A stretch of 7,890 bases of DNA from Actinomycetota bacterium (GTDB taxonomy: Bacteria; Actinomycetota; Actinomycetes; Mycobacteriales; Mycobacteriaceae): positions 1 through 7,890 of the forward strand of contig SYAB01000207.1 of the NCBI GenBank assembly GCA_005787665.1, in the 5' to 3' direction. Positions 1 through 7,218 of this stretch are shown piece by piece. How positions within the stretch are numbered: the first letter of the stretch is position 1; the number at the start of each line of letters is the position of its first letter. The notes below the pieces were generated by a model that was not told the DNA's origin, did no database searches, and saw nothing but the letters and a program-made list of their open reading frames with translations. The translations under genes were made by a program, and so were the position numbers.

Positions 1-1
1 C

Positions 2-73
2 CGTCCGCTCGGCCGGCTGATCCGAACCCGGCGTGCAATCGACCCCGCTCCCGCGGTGCTCGGACTAGCGTGA
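2..73 (+). other. Possible 3' end of an upstream gene, or plain intergenic DNA
   Basis: Frame 2 is open from the left edge to a TGA at 71-73 and would encode 23 residues ending in VLGLA. About three quarters of its codons end in G or C, which is compatible with coding in this genome, but frame 1 is also open (to a TAG at 121-123) with similar composition. The fragment is too short to identify. In M. tuberculosis the gene upstream of the equivalent operon is, from memory, an esterase (lipQ), but nothing seen here confirms that. The stretch could equally be non-coding. Confidence 0.2.
66..71 (+). promoter_or_regulatory. Candidate -10 element (TAGCGT) for the glycerolipid operon
   Basis: TAGCGT fits the mycobacterial SigA -10 consensus TAnnnT and would place transcription initiation around 77-79. 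That gives a leader of roughly 50 nt that includes the strong ribosome binding site of the first gene. No convincing -35 hexamer is visible at the usual spacing, which is common in mycobacteria. The motif overlaps the possible stop codon of an upstream reading frame. TAnnnT matches occur by chance, so this is tentative. Confidence 0.3.
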
Positions 74-113
74 TCAGTCAGTCGGGCGGGTCTGGCGCTC
101 CGAGGCGCACGGT

Positions 114-120
114 GAGGAGG
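114..120 (+). promoter_or_regulatory. Strong Shine-Dalgarno site for the WS/DGAT gene
   Basis: GAGGAGG lies 6 nt before the ATG at 127 and complements the 3' end of 16S rRNA. It fixes the start at 127 and shows that this gene is translated from a leadered mRNA, unlike the three leaderless genes further right. Confidence 0.85.
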
Positions 121-126
121 TAGTCG

Positions 127-1626
127 ATGAGCGGCCCCGTGGACGCATCCGGGCTGCCGCCCGGCGGGATCTCATCCGAACTGAGCGCCTTCGACATGTT
201 GATGCACCGTGGCGAAGCCAACCCCCGCACCAGGTCGGGGATCATGGCCCTGGAAATCCTCGACGCCACCCCCGACTGGGAGCGCTTCCGCACCCTGTTC
301 GAGAACGCATCGCGCCGGGTGCTGCGGTTGCGGCAGAAGGTCGTGATGCCGACCCTGCCGACGGCACCGGCCCGGTGGGTGGTCGACCCCGACTTCAATC
401 TCGATTTCCACGTCCGGCGGGTGCGGGTTCCCCATCCCGGCGCCGTGCGCGATGTACTCGACCTCGCCGAGGTCATGCTGCAGTCCCCTCTGGACATCTC
501 CCGGCCGCTGTGGACGGCCACCCTGGTCGAGGGGCTCGAGGACGGAAGGGCCGCCACCCTGCTGCACCTTAGCCACGCCGTGACCGACGGGGTGGGCGCC
601 ACGGCGATGTTCGCCGAGATCTACGACCTGCAGCGCGACGCACCGCCACGTCCCGAGCCGCCGCTCCCGGTCCCGGAGGACATCACCGGCAACGACCTCA
701 TGCGGGCGGGCCTCAACCACCTGCCCGAGGCGATCGTCGGCGGGGTGTTCGGCGCGGTGGCCGGCGGTCTCGGCCTGGTCGGCAAGGTGGTCAGTGACCC
801 GGCCTCGGCGGTGTTGGGCGCCATCGAGTACGCCAGATCCGGGCGGCGGATGGTGCGCCGCGCCGCCGATCCCTCGCCGCTGCTGCGCCGTCGCAGTCTC
901 TCGACCCGTACCGAGGCGATCGAGATGCGACTGGGCGACCTGCATCGTGCGGCGAAGGCGGCCGAGGGATCGATCAACGATGCCTACCTGGCCGGGTTGT
1001 GCGGCGCATTGCGGCGCTATCACGCCGCCCTGGGCGTGCCGGTCAACACCCTTCCGATGGCCGTGCCGGTCAATCTGCGCGCGGAGGCCGACCCCGCGGG
1101 CGGGAACCGCTTCGCCGGGGTGACTCTGGGTGCCCCGGTGGGAGTCGTGGATCCGGCCCTGCGGATCGCGAAGATCCGCAAGCAGATGATCTCTCGCCGG
1201 GACGAGGCGGCAATCGACCTGATCGGTGCGGTCGCGCCGGTGTTGACCCTGCTGCCCGACGCGGTGCTCGAGGCGGTGAGCGGTTCGGTGGTCGCCTCCG
1301 ACGTGCAGGCCAGCAATGTGCCGATTTATCCGGGGGACACCTACATCGCCGGGGCGAAGGTGTTGCGGCAGTTCGGTATCGGCCCACTCCCGGGGGTCGC
1401 GATGATGGTGGTGCTGATCTCCCGCGGTGGCTTCGCCACCGTCACCACCCGCTATGACCGAGCCGCGATCGCCGAACCTGCGCTGTGGGCACAATGCCTG
1501 CGGGAGGGATTCGATGAGGTGCTCGCCCTGGCAGGGGACCCGCAACCGCGGGTGACACCCGCGTCGTTCTCCGACCGTCCCGACCCATCCCCGAGATCCA
1601 CGAACAGATCGGTGGCCTACTCATGA
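127..1626 (+). CDS. WS/DGAT-family O-acyltransferase (acyl-CoA:diacylglycerol acyltransferase / wax ester synthase type)
   Basis: This 499-residue protein has the usual length and fold order of bacterial WS/DGAT enzymes, which transfer an acyl group from acyl-CoA to diacylglycerol or a fatty alcohol. Visible family marks are the PLW motif (127-129), the active-site region HLSHAVTDG (147-155) with catalytic His150 and structural Asp154-Gly155, the PVNLR and GNRF motifs (around 314-329), and SNVP (396-399) in the second half. The usual HHxxxDG motif has Ser149 in place of its first histidine; the second, catalytic one is kept. The ATG at 127 is supported by a GAGGAGG site. The gene begins the operon and its stop overlaps the HAD-PlsC start by 4 bp. 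The genomic counterpart in M. tuberculosis appears to be Rv2484c. Its membership of the family is secure, but its preferred acceptor and activity level cannot be read from the sequence. Confidence 0.93.
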   Translation: MSGPVDASGLPPGGISSELSAFDMLMHRGEANPRTRSGIMALEILDATPDWERFRTLFENASRRVLRLRQKVVMPTLPTAPARWVVDPDFNLDFHVRRVRVPHPGAVRDVLDLAEVMLQSPLDISRPLWTATLVEGLEDGRAATLLHLSHAVTDGVGATAMFAEIYDLQRDAPPRPEPPLPVPEDITGNDLMRAGLNHLPEAIVGGVFGAVAGGLGLVGKVVSDPASAVLGAIEYARSGRRMVRRAADPSPLLRRRSLSTRTEAIEMRLGDLHRAAKAAEGSINDAYLAGLCGALRRYHAALGVPVNTLPMAVPVNLRAEADPAGGNRFAGVTLGAPVGVVDPALRIAKIRKQMISRRDEAAIDLIGAVAPVLTLLPDAVLEAVSGSVVASDVQASNVPIYPGDTYIAGAKVLRQFGIGPLPGVAMMVVLISRGGFATVTTRYDRAAIAEPALWAQCLREGFDEVLALAGDPQPRVTPASFSDRPDPSPRSTNRSVAYS

Positions 1627-3293
1627 ATGACAAGACCGCCCGCGGCGCACGGGAAATGCGGCTCCCCGGTTCGGTGGCCGAGGTGATGGCCAGCCCGGCC
1701 GGTCCCCAGGTGGGCGCGTTCTTCGATGTGGACGGCACCCTGGTGGCCGGTTTCACCGGTGTCATCCTGACCCAGGAGCGGTTCCGCAGCCGCGACATGG
1801 GTATCGGCGAGCTCATCAGCATGGTCGCCGCCGGGCTGAACCACCAGTTCGGTCGCATCGAGTTCGAGGGCCTCATCAACAAGGCGACCGAGGTGCTGCG
1901 CGGGCGGCCGTTGTCCGACCTGCAACAGATCGGGGAGCGGCTGTTCGCCGAGAAGATCGAGAAGCGCATCTACCCGGAGATGCGTGACCTGGTTCATGCG
2001 CATATGGAACGCGGGCACACCGTGGTGCTCAGTTCCTCGGCGCTGACCATTCAGGTCGAGCCGGTGGCCCGGTTTCTCGGGATCCCCAACGTCTTGACCA
2101 ACCGCTTCGAGATCGACGGAGACGGGGTCCTCACCGGCAAGGTCATCGAGCCGATCCTGTGGGGGCCGGGCAAGGCCAACGCGGTTCAGGAGTTCGCCGC
2201 CGAGCATGGCATCGACCTCAAGGCCAGCTACTTCTACGCCGACGGCGATGAGGACCTTGCGCTGATGCATCTGGTCGGCAATCCCCGCCCGACCAACCCG
2301 GGCGACAAGATGGCCGAGGTGGCGCGCAAACGCGGCTGGCCGATCCTGCGGTTCAACAGCCGCGGCGGCGGCGGTCTGCTGGGTCAGGTGCGCACCCTGC
2401 TCGGCGTCGGGTCGATCGTGCCGGCCGCCTACGGTGCGGTGGGCTGGGGGTTGCTGACCCGCAGCCGCCGCCGCGGTGTCAACTTCTTCACCTCCGCTTT
2501 CCCGCAGATGCTGCTCGGTCTCAATGGCGTGCGTACCAACGTGATCGGCGAGGAGAACCTGACCAAGACGCGCCCTGCGGTGTTCATCTTCAACCACCGC
2601 AACAACTTCGACCCGGTGCTGGTCGCGTCGCTGTTGAAGGACAACTGGACCGGGGTCGGCAAGAAGGAGCTCGAAAGCGACCCGGTTGTCGGCACGCTGG
2701 GCAAGCTGGTGGACACGATCTTCATCGACCGCGACGATCCGAAGAAGGCGGTCGAATCCCTCAAGCAGGCCGAGGAACTCACCAAGAAGGGTCTCTCGGT
2801 CCTGATCGCGCCGGAGGGGACCCGGCTCGACACCAGGTCGGTGGGCCAGTTCAAAAAGGGTCCCTTCCGCCTGGCGATGGCCGCCGGGGTTCCGATCGTG
2901 CCCGTGGTGATCCGCAACGCGGAGGTGATCTCCGCGCGGGACTCCTCGACCCTGCACCCCGGCACGGTCGACGTCGTCGTCTATCCACCGCTGTCCCTTC
3001 AGGATTGGACGCTGGACAACCTCTCCGAGCGCATCGCCGAAGTACGGCAGCTGTATATCGACACCCTGCGGGACTGGCCGGTCGACACGGTGCCCAAGGC
3101 TGACCTCTACGCCCGGCGACCCGCGAAGAAGGCGCCCGCCAAGAAGGCATCCGCCAAGAAGGTGCCGGCCAAGAAGGTGCCGGCCAAGAAGGTGCCGGCC
3201 AAGAAGGTGCCGGCGAAAAAGGTGCCCGCCAAGAAAGCGGCGGCCAAGACGGCTCAGAACGATCCGCAGACAAAAGTAAGGGGGCGTCGATGA
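1623..3293 (+). CDS. plsC: HAD-IB phosphatase fused to 1-acylglycerol-3-phosphate acyltransferase (PlsC type), with a lysine-rich repeat tail
   Basis: A 556-residue fusion. Residues about 30-250 form a SerB-like HAD-IB domain: motif I DVDGT (35-39, nucleophile Asp35), motif II serines (137-139), a candidate motif III lysine (Lys173 or Lys184), and motif IV ADGDED (206-211). A hydrophobic stretch at about 258-279 may anchor it to the membrane. Residues about 300-460 are a PlsC/LPLAT domain that acylates lysophosphatidate to phosphatidate: NHRNNFD (324-330, the HX4D dyad His325/Asp330), FIDR (367-370), PEGTR (397-401) and PIVPVVI (424-430). Residues 501-545 are AKKxx pentapeptide repeats. The HAD domain may dephosphorylate a lipid or lysolipid phosphate, but its substrate is not shown here. 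The ATG at 1623 overlaps the preceding stop and a weak GGTGG lies at 1611-1615, so translation is probably coupled. It resembles M. tuberculosis Rv2483c in context and architecture. Confidence 0.93.
   Translation: MNDKTARGAREMRLPGSVAEVMASPAGPQVGAFFDVDGTLVAGFTGVILTQERFRSRDMGIGELISMVAAGLNHQFGRIEFEGLINKATEVLRGRPLSDLQQIGERLFAEKIEKRIYPEMRDLVHAHMERGHTVVLSSSALTIQVEPVARFLGIPNVLTNRFEIDGDGVLTGKVIEPILWGPGKANAVQEFAAEHGIDLKASYFYADGDEDLALMHLVGNPRPTNPGDKMAEVARKRGWPILRFNSRGGGGLLGQVRTLLGVGSIVPAAYGAVGWGLLTRSRRRGVNFFTSAFPQMLLGLNGVRTNVIGEENLTKTRPAVFIFNHRNNFDPVLVASLLKDNWTGVGKKELESDPVVGTLGKLVDTIFIDRDDPKKAVESLKQAEELTKKGLSVLIAPEGTRLDTRSVGQFKKGPFRLAMAAGVPIVPVVIRNAEVISARDSSTLHPGTVDVVVYPPLSLQDWTLDNLSERIAEVRQLYIDTLRDWPVDTVPKADLYARRPAKKAPAKKASAKKVPAKKVPAKKVPAKKVPAKKVPAKKAAAKTAQNDPQTKVRGRR
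3123..3257 (+). repeat. 15-bp tandem repeat encoding AKKVP-type pentapeptides
   Basis: Nine in-frame 15-bp units encode [10 protein letters not shown], five [10 protein letters not shown] and AKTAQ. The four units at 3153-3212 are identical (GCCAAGAAGGTGCCG); the next is the same at protein level but has synonymous changes. The multiple of three preserves the frame when units are gained or lost, so copy number could vary between strains. The encoded tail resembles the PAKK/AKKA tails of mycobacterial HupB and histone H1-like proteins. It is highly basic and probably unstructured. Confidence 0.9.
3278..3284 (+). promoter_or_regulatory. Shine-Dalgarno-like AAGGGGG for plsB
   Basis: A purine-rich AAGGGGG lies inside the end of the HAD-PlsC gene, 5 nt before the ATG at 3290. 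It supports that start, and together with the ATGA overlap it suggests both reinitiation and independent ribosome entry at plsB. Confidence 0.6.
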
Positions 3294-5623
3294 GCGCAGC
3301 GGATTACCTCACCGACTTCAGCACGACTGATGACGCGTTGGTGCTGGCCTCGGTCTCCTCGAAGGCCGAGTCCGACCTGCTCAACGGCTGGCTGCAGGCC
3401 CAGCGCCGCGCACACCCGGACACCACGGTCGAGGTGATGCGGTTGCCGCACAGCGACCCCTCACCGCAGCTGGTCGACGAACTCGCCGACAAGCTCAATG
3501 CCGCCGACGATCGGACCGTCGTTCCGGTCCGGGTGTTCTGGGTGCCCGGCGGACTCCCGACCCGGGTGAAAGTGGTGGGTCTGCTCTCGGGCCGCGACAC
3601 CTACCGGCCACCGGACCTGTTGCAGCGCGCGATCCTCAAGAAGGACCCGTCGCGTGCGCGGATCGTCGCCGGTGAGCCCGCGAAGGTCTCCGAACTACGT
3701 CAGCAATGGCAGGAGAACACCGTCGGGGGAGGCCCCCGCGACTTCGCCCAGTTCGTGCTGCGCCGCGCGAACCTGGCGGTCGAGCGGATCGAATTGCGTT
3801 TGCTCGGGCCGGAATACAAATCGCCGCGACTCATCACCGACGAGTTGATGGCGTCGTCCCGCTTCATGGAGGGAATGGCGGGCATCCCCGGGGCCAGCGC
3901 CGAGAAGGCCGAGGTGATGCTCAACGAGCTCGCCACCGGGTGGAGCAGATTCTCCGTCGACCTCATTCCGAACCTGGGCCGCACCATCTTCAGCAGGGGC
4001 TTCGACCCCCGGATCGACTACGACTCGGTGCAGATCGAAGCGATGCGACGCGCACTGGAGGACCATCCTGCGGTGTTCCTGTGGTCACACCGGTCCTACC
4101 TCGATGGCGTGGTGGTTCCGGTGGCGCTTCAGGAGAACAAACTGCCCCCGGCATGCACTTTCGCCGGTATCAACCTGTCGTTCGGCTTCATGGGCCCGCT
4201 GATGCGCCGTTCCGGTGTCATTTTCCTGCGCCGCAAACTCGACGATCCGCTCTACAAGTACGTGCTGCGACAGTTCGTCGGCTATATCGTGCAGAAGCGG
4301 TTCAACCTCAGCTGGTCCATCGAGGGAACCCGCTCGCGCACGGGAAAGATGTTGCCGCCCAAGCTCGGTCTGCTCTCCTACGTGGCTGACGCCTATCTCG
4401 ATGGCCGCAGTGAGGACATCCTCCTGCAGCCGACCTCGATCAGCTTCGATCAGCTGCACGAGACCGCGGAGTACGCGGCCTACGCGCGCGGCGGGGAGAA
4501 GATCCCCGAGGGTGCGGAGTGGCTGTTCAACTTCATCAAGGCCCAGGGCGAGCGGAACTACGGCAAGATCTACGTCCGCTTCCCCGAAGCGGTCTCGATG
4601 CGGCAGTACCTCGGCGACCCGGACGGTCCGATCGCGGGGGACGAGGCAGCCAAACGTCTGGCGATGCAGAGGATGGCCATCGAAGTGTCCTGGCGCATCC
4701 AGCGGGCGACCCCGATCAACGCCACCAGTCTGGTGTCGGCCGTGCTGCTGGCCACCCGGGGCCGTGCGCTCACCCTCGGCCAGCTGCACCACACGCTGCA
4801 GGATTCACTGGACTACCTCGAGCGCAAGAAGACTCCGATGACCAACAGCGCGCTGCGGCTGCACTCCTCGGACGGTGTGCGGGCGGCGGTGGACGCGCTC
4901 TCCGGCGGGCATCCGGTCACCCGGGTCGACGGCGGGCATGAGCCGGTCTGGCGAATCGCCCCCGATCAGGAACTCGAGGCGGCGTTCTACCGCAACTCGC
5001 TCATCCACGCCTTCCTGGAGACCTCGATCGTCGAACTCGCGCTGGTCCACGCCGCGCGGGCGCCCCACGGGGAACGGGTCGACGCGTTCTGGGCCCAGGC
5101 GCTGCGGCTGCGCTCCCTGCTGAAATTCGACTTCTACTTCGCCCCGACGTCGACGTTCCGGGAGAACATCGCCGAGGAACTGGGCTGGAACGCCGACTGG
5201 GAGTCTCAGCTGGACGCCGGACCCGAGGCGGTCGACGGACTGCTCCGGGCCAAGCGGCCGCTGATGGCCAATGCCATGCTGCGCCCGTTCTTCGAGGCCT
5301 ACGAGATCGTGGCCGACGTGCTGTGCGATGCGCCGGCCAATATCGGGGACAAGGAGCTCAGCAAGCTGGCGCTCGGCGTCGGGAATCAGTACTGCGCGCA
5401 GGGACTGGTCAGCAGCAGCGAGTCGGTGTCGGCGCTGCTGTTCGCGACCGCCCGCCAGGTGGCGGCGGATCAGAAACTGCTGGAGCCCTCGACCGACCTT
5501 CGCGACCGCCGCCGGGCCTTCCTGCACGAGCTTCGCGGCATCATCGCCGACATGGAACGGATCCACCAGCTGTCCCGGGAACAGTTCTATGCCCGGGAAG
5601 CGCTGCTGCACTCCTCGGTCTGA
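3290..5623 (+). CDS. plsB: Glycerol-3-phosphate 1-O-acyltransferase (PlsB family)
   Basis: A 777-residue protein, close to the length of mycobacterial PlsB2 and E. coli PlsB. PlsB catalyses the first committed step of phospholipid and triacylglycerol synthesis, acylating glycerol-3-phosphate at the inner membrane face. All four GPAT blocks are visible: block I HRSYLDG (267-273, dyad His267/Asp272), block II GVIFLRR (309-315), block [12 protein letters not shown] (345-353), which binds the phosphate of the substrate, and block IV around [10 protein letters not shown] (378-387). Residues 1-200 form the poorly conserved N-terminal region, and after about 440 comes the long helical C-terminal domain typical of this family. 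The start overlaps the HAD-PlsC stop by 4 bp and is preceded by AAGGGGG. Position and content match M. tuberculosis Rv2482c (plsB2). It is the last gene of the operon, and a hairpin follows its stop. Confidence 0.96.
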   Translation: MSAADYLTDFSTTDDALVLASVSSKAESDLLNGWLQAQRRAHPDTTVEVMRLPHSDPSPQLVDELADKLNAADDRTVVPVRVFWVPGGLPTRVKVVGLLSGRDTYRPPDLLQRAILKKDPSRARIVAGEPAKVSELRQQWQENTVGGGPRDFAQFVLRRANLAVERIELRLLGPEYKSPRLITDELMASSRFMEGMAGIPGASAEKAEVMLNELATGWSRFSVDLIPNLGRTIFSRGFDPRIDYDSVQIEAMRRALEDHPAVFLWSHRSYLDGVVVPVALQENKLPPACTFAGINLSFGFMGPLMRRSGVIFLRRKLDDPLYKYVLRQFVGYIVQKRFNLSWSIEGTRSRTGKMLPPKLGLLSYVADAYLDGRSEDILLQPTSISFDQLHETAEYAAYARGGEKIPEGAEWLFNFIKAQGERNYGKIYVRFPEAVSMRQYLGDPDGPIAGDEAAKRLAMQRMAIEVSWRIQRATPINATSLVSAVLLATRGRALTLGQLHHTLQDSLDYLERKKTPMTNSALRLHSSDGVRAAVDALSGGHPVTRVDGGHEPVWRIAPDQELEAAFYRNSLIHAFLETSIVELALVHAARAPHGERVDAFWAQALRLRSLLKFDFYFAPTSTFRENIAEELGWNADWESQLDAGPEAVDGLLRAKRPLMANAMLRPFFEAYEIVADVLCDAPANIGDKELSKLALGVGNQYCAQGLVSSSESVSALLFATARQVAADQKLLEPSTDLRDRRRAFLHELRGIIADMERIHQLSREQFYAREALLHSSV

Positions 5624-5653
5624 CGGCTGGGGGCCGACAGCTGGCCAAAGCCG
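5624..5653 (+). terminator. Candidate intrinsic hairpin after plsB, without a U-tract
   Basis: CGGCT at 5624-5628 pairs with AGCCG at 5649-5653. After a small 3/2 internal loop, GGCCG at 5632-5636 pairs with TGGCC at 5642-5646 (one G-U pair), leaving a 5-nt loop. The hairpin begins at the first base after the plsB stop codon and lies upstream of the next gene's promoter motif. A second small stem, CCCG/CGGG, follows at 5655-5666. No T-run follows, so it would be a non-canonical terminator of the kind often proposed in high-GC actinobacteria. It might instead stabilise the 3' end. Confidence 0.4.
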
Positions 5654-5675
5654 ACCCGAAACCGGGGGCGCGCGG

Positions 5676-5681
5676 TATCGT
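5676..5681 (+). promoter_or_regulatory. -10 element (TATCGT) of the first DUF4333 lipoprotein gene
   Basis: TATCGT fits TAnnnT and ends 8 nt before the GTG at 5690 and 11 nt before the alternative ATG at 5693. No Shine-Dalgarno sequence lies between them. Initiation at G5687 or G5690 would give a leaderless or nearly leaderless mRNA. The spacing is slightly longer than in the next two genes. Confidence 0.5.
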
Positions 5682-5689
5682 CTGCTGCC

Positions 5690-6403
5690 GTGATGAAGAC
5701 CAGTGTCGCGGCCTCCTGCGCCGCTCTCGCTCTGCTCGGTGCCGGACTGACCGGTTGTTCTGTGAAAGTCGAGAAGTCGGTGGGTGTGGAGGATCTGCAG
5801 AAGCAGATCACCGACCAGTTGACCGAGGCCGGCAACGCGCCGAAGTCGGTGACCTGCGACGGCGACCTGGTCGGTGAGGTCGGCAAGTCGACGAACTGTG
5901 CCGTCGTCTTCAGCGACACCAACAGCGTCGAGGCGAAGGTCACCGCGACGGCGGTGGACGGCTCCACCGTGTCCTTTGAACTCTCGCCGTCGCTGACCAA
6001 GGAGCAATTGGAGAAGGCGGTGTCGGGTTTGGCCTCGACGCCGACCGTAACGTGCGACTCGGGGCTGGAGGGCGCGGTCGGTGCGACGGCGAACTGCGAG
6101 GTGACGGTCGAAGGCGCCGCCAGCAAGCGGATCGTGACGGTCGATGGCGTCAACGGTCTGCAGATGGATCTCTCGGTCACTCAGATTCTGCCCAGGCAGC
6201 AGATCGAGGAGGTGCTGATGCAGAAGCTCAACGCCGACGGCACGCCCGCCGAGACCGTCGAGTGCGTCGACGATGTGGTGGCCAAGACCGGGACTTCGGT
6301 CGAATGCGTCGCGGTCACCGGCAACGAGCAGCAGGGCTACGACGTCACGGTGACCACGGTCGAGGGTGACAACGTCAACTTCGACTACAAGGCCCAGCCC
6401 TAG
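5690..6403 (+). CDS. Lipoprotein with three tandem DUF4333-like modules (copy 1)
   Basis: A secreted, probably lipidated protein of 237 residues and unknown function. It has a basic start, a hydrophobic stretch and the lipobox LTGC (20-23), so Cys23 would be diacylated by Lgt after export. The mature part holds three degenerate repeats of about 68 residues (roughly 34-101, 102-168, 169-235). Each begins with an amphipathic helix, followed by a pair of cysteines separated by 13 residues (56/70, 122/136, 192/206) and a VTVTxVDGxxVxF-like strand. This is the pattern I know from DUF4333 in mycobacterial lipoproteins. The cysteine pairs probably form disulfides outside the membrane. GTG at 5690 suits the promoter; ATG at 5693 would remove one residue. 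No Shine-Dalgarno site is present. The next gene is a diverged paralogue. The family is inferred from sequence pattern only. Confidence 0.88.
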   Translation: MMKTSVAASCAALALLGAGLTGCSVKVEKSVGVEDLQKQITDQLTEAGNAPKSVTCDGDLVGEVGKSTNCAVVFSDTNSVEAKVTATAVDGSTVSFELSPSLTKEQLEKAVSGLASTPTVTCDSGLEGAVGATANCEVTVEGAASKRIVTVDGVNGLQMDLSVTQILPRQQIEEVLMQKLNADGTPAETVECVDDVVAKTGTSVECVAVTGNEQQGYDVTVTTVEGDNVNFDYKAQP

Positions 6404-6409
6404 CAAAGG

Positions 6410-6415
6410 TATTGT
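6410..6415 (+). promoter_or_regulatory. -10 element (TATTGT) of the second lipoprotein gene, leaderless
   Basis: TATTGT lies in the 18-bp gap between the two lipoprotein genes and ends exactly 6 nt before the GTG at 6422. That places +1 on the G of the start codon, the classic mycobacterial leaderless arrangement. There is no Shine-Dalgarno sequence. No clear -35 is seen; it would lie inside the end of the previous gene. Confidence 0.6.
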
Positions 6416-6421
6416 CGGGCC

Positions 6422-7201
6422 GTGCGATGCAGAGCGGCTCACGGGGCCATAGCCCTGACCCTCGGACTCGCTCTGGCCGGCACCGCAGGATGTTCGGCCG
6501 GGAGCGACAACGCGCCGGTGGTGAACTCCGCGGATCTGCAGAAGGACCTGGCAGCCAAGCTTGCCGAGTCCGGGCAGCCGGCGAAGTCGGTGACCTGCTC
6601 GAAGGATCTCCGCGGCGCTGTCGATCGGACCGCTCGCTGCGAGGTGGTGTTCGGGCCGACCGACCAGGTGACCGCGGTGGTCACGACGACGCAGGTCGAA
6701 GGGTCCACCGTCAGCTACGAGATCACCCGGCCGGAGATGACCAGGGAGCAGTTGGCGACGCGGGTGGCCGGCCTGGAGTCGGGTCAGTCCGCGACATGTG
6801 ACACCGGTCTGGACGGCAACGTCGGCGACTGGTCGCAATGTTCGGTCGTGAAGAACGGAACGACTCGGACGGACTTCGTCGAGGTGCGCGGCGTCGACGG
6901 ACTGGTGATGGATCTCAGTGTGGCGCCTGCGCTCCTCCAGCCCCAGGTCGAGGACCTCCTGCTGGCGAAGATGGCCTACAGCACCGGCCGGCGCCCGGAT
7001 TCGGCAGCCTGTCCCGGCGATCTGATCGGCATCAAGGGCACCACCATGGAATGTGTCGTCACCATCGACGACAACCCGGACAAGTACGTGGTCACGGTGA
7101 CCGATGTGGCCGACGGGAACGTCGCCTTCGACTACAAGAGTTGGGCGGAGGAGACCGGGCGCGACCCGAATGTGGACTACTGCAAGGGGTGTCCCGGGTA
7201 G
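6422..7201 (+). CDS. Lipoprotein with three tandem DUF4333-like modules and a CxxC tail (copy 2)
   Basis: A 259-residue paralogue of the preceding lipoprotein. It has a signal sequence with a hydrophobic core at about 8-22 and a probable lipobox TAGC (21-24), less typical because -3 is Thr rather than Leu or Val. The three repeats again carry cysteines 13 residues apart (59/73, 126/140, 197/211). Shared stretches with copy 1 include ADLQK/EDLQK, KSVTC, MDLSV and NVxFDYK, and the DNA keeps short identical runs such as the 17 bp at 6582-6598. Unlike copy 1, it continues about 20 residues past FDYK and ends in CKGC (254-257) three residues from the C-terminus. The GTG at 6422 sits 6 nt after a TATTGT motif, so translation is probably leaderless. 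An extracytoplasmic location is likely, but the function is unknown. Confidence 0.87.
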   Translation: MRCRAAHGAIALTLGLALAGTAGCSAGSDNAPVVNSADLQKDLAAKLAESGQPAKSVTCSKDLRGAVDRTARCEVVFGPTDQVTAVVTTTQVEGSTVSYEITRPEMTREQLATRVAGLESGQSATCDTGLDGNVGDWSQCSVVKNGTTRTDFVEVRGVDGLVMDLSVAPALLQPQVEDLLLAKMAYSTGRRPDSAACPGDLIGIKGTTMECVVTIDDNPDKYVVTVTDVADGNVAFDYKSWAEETGRDPNVDYCKGCPG

Positions 7202-7203
7202 CC

Positions 7204-7215
7204 GCCCGACCGGGC
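7204..7215 (+). other. Short GC-rich inverted repeat upstream of the CopD-like gene
   Basis: GCCCG (7204-7208) and CGGGC (7211-7215) form a near-perfect palindrome with a 2-nt centre in the 29-bp gap, just upstream of the TACCCT motif. It may be a small transcription-ending stem, or a protein-binding site next to the promoter. In DNA this rich in GC it may also be chance. Confidence 0.25.
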
Positions 7216-7218
7216 CCA

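Noticed and set aside
172..2957. Long minus-strand open frames of about 450 codons opposite the WS/DGAT and HAD-PlsC genes
   Set aside because: No family motifs are present, and the protein composition (His-, Gln-, Arg-, Gly-rich) is that of an antisense shadow. The + strand carries clear catalytic motifs throughout.
3123..3257. The tandem 15-bp units as a CRISPR-like array or iteron origin
   Set aside because: The units are directly abutting with no spacers, stay in frame, and encode a basic tail inside a confirmed gene.
2851..3273. A minus-strand frame with repeated PAPSW units
   Set aside because: It is only the complement of the 15-bp repeat that encodes AKKVP on the + strand, and the flanks show no independent coding signs.
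3706..4389. A second + strand frame of 227 codons inside plsB
   Set aside because: It overlaps the PlsB blocks I to III in another frame and is Arg/Gly-rich with no recognisable motif, so it is a frame shadow.
5690..7201. The lipoprotein pair as a toxin-immunity or phage-defence module
   Set aside because: Both proteins are diverged copies of one lipoprotein type with no nuclease, NTPase or toxin motif. The flanking genes are ordinary housekeeping and envelope genes with no mobile-element marks.
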